DNA from: an uncultured Rhodospirillales bacterium | GTDB lineage: Bacteria; Pseudomonadota; Alphaproteobacteria; Rhodospirillales; Defluviicoccaceae | Length of the DNA: 5,268 nucleotides | Direction of reading: 5' to 3' | Assembly: GCA_937127205.1 (NCBI GenBank) | Contig: CAKZLS010000133.1 | Coordinates: 1 to 5,268 of the forward strand | In this document: positions 5,242 to 5,268 of the stretch, piece after piece | Position numbering within the stretch: the first letter of the stretch is position 1 | Layout: every line of letters begins with the position of its first letter | Translations under genes and position numbers: made by a program | The notes under the pieces: generated by a model | Told to the model about the DNA's origin: nothing | The model's input: only the letters and a program-made list of their open reading frames with translations | Databases searched by the model: none

Positions 5242-5268
5242 CTGGACCGCCGCGTCGCTCCGCTCCTC
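5242..5268 (-). repeat. REP-like dispersed repeat unit, right inverted copy (cut by window end)
   Basis: Read on the opposite strand it runs GAGGAGCGGAGCG... and ends GGCGGTCCAG, which parallels the left copy with a 4-base length difference and AA changed to GG in GCAATCC. The outer CGTCATTGC end is expected just beyond base 5268. TCCAG (5211-5215) pairs with CTGGA (5242-5246), and GCGCC (5215-5219) with GGCGC (5233-5237), so the two units form one large stem-loop. Confidence 0.55.

Overview
The window looks like ordinary chromosome from a GC-rich alphaproteobacterium, probably Rhodospirillales. This placement is an inference. It rests on high GC with GC-ending codons, a DjlA-type TerB/J-domain protein, a DUF3750 protein, and a CATTGCGAG...GCAATCC dispersed repeat of the sort I recall from alphaproteobacterial genomes. 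There is no rRNA, tRNA, CRISPR array, transposase or phage gene. I found no clear multi-gene novel system, and the notable signals are local.

Left part (1-1169, + strand): the last 37 codons of an AbrB/AmoA-like membrane protein, then a complete ten-helix transporter of the bile acid:sodium symporter (BASS) superfamily. The transporter's stop codon overlaps that of a convergent small gene (1166-1564, - strand). That gene encodes a protein with a probable C-terminal ribbon-helix-helix DNA-binding segment.

Middle (1565-1853): a 289-bp divergent intergenic region that is locally AT-rich. It carries a perfect 14-bp palindrome (ATTTCAATTGAAAT), a cluster of short GTCA/TGAC repeats and a small hairpin. 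It must hold the promoters of the DNA-binding gene on the left and of an exported DUF3750 protein (1854-2576, + strand) on the right.

Right part (2577-5083, + strand): a 105-bp leader with a strong hairpin, a DjlA-like membrane-anchored J-domain co-chaperone, a ten-helix EamA/DMT exporter, and an N-acetylmuramoyl-L-alanine amidase with a peptidoglycan-binding-like C-terminus. Exporter and amidase overlap at TGATG and are likely translationally coupled. All three genes touch the cell envelope (membrane chaperone, metabolite export, peptidoglycan recycling or turnover), but a shared pathway is not shown.

Right edge (5084-5268): noncoding, with a G-rich tract and an inverted pair of REP-like repeat units, the second cut by the window end.
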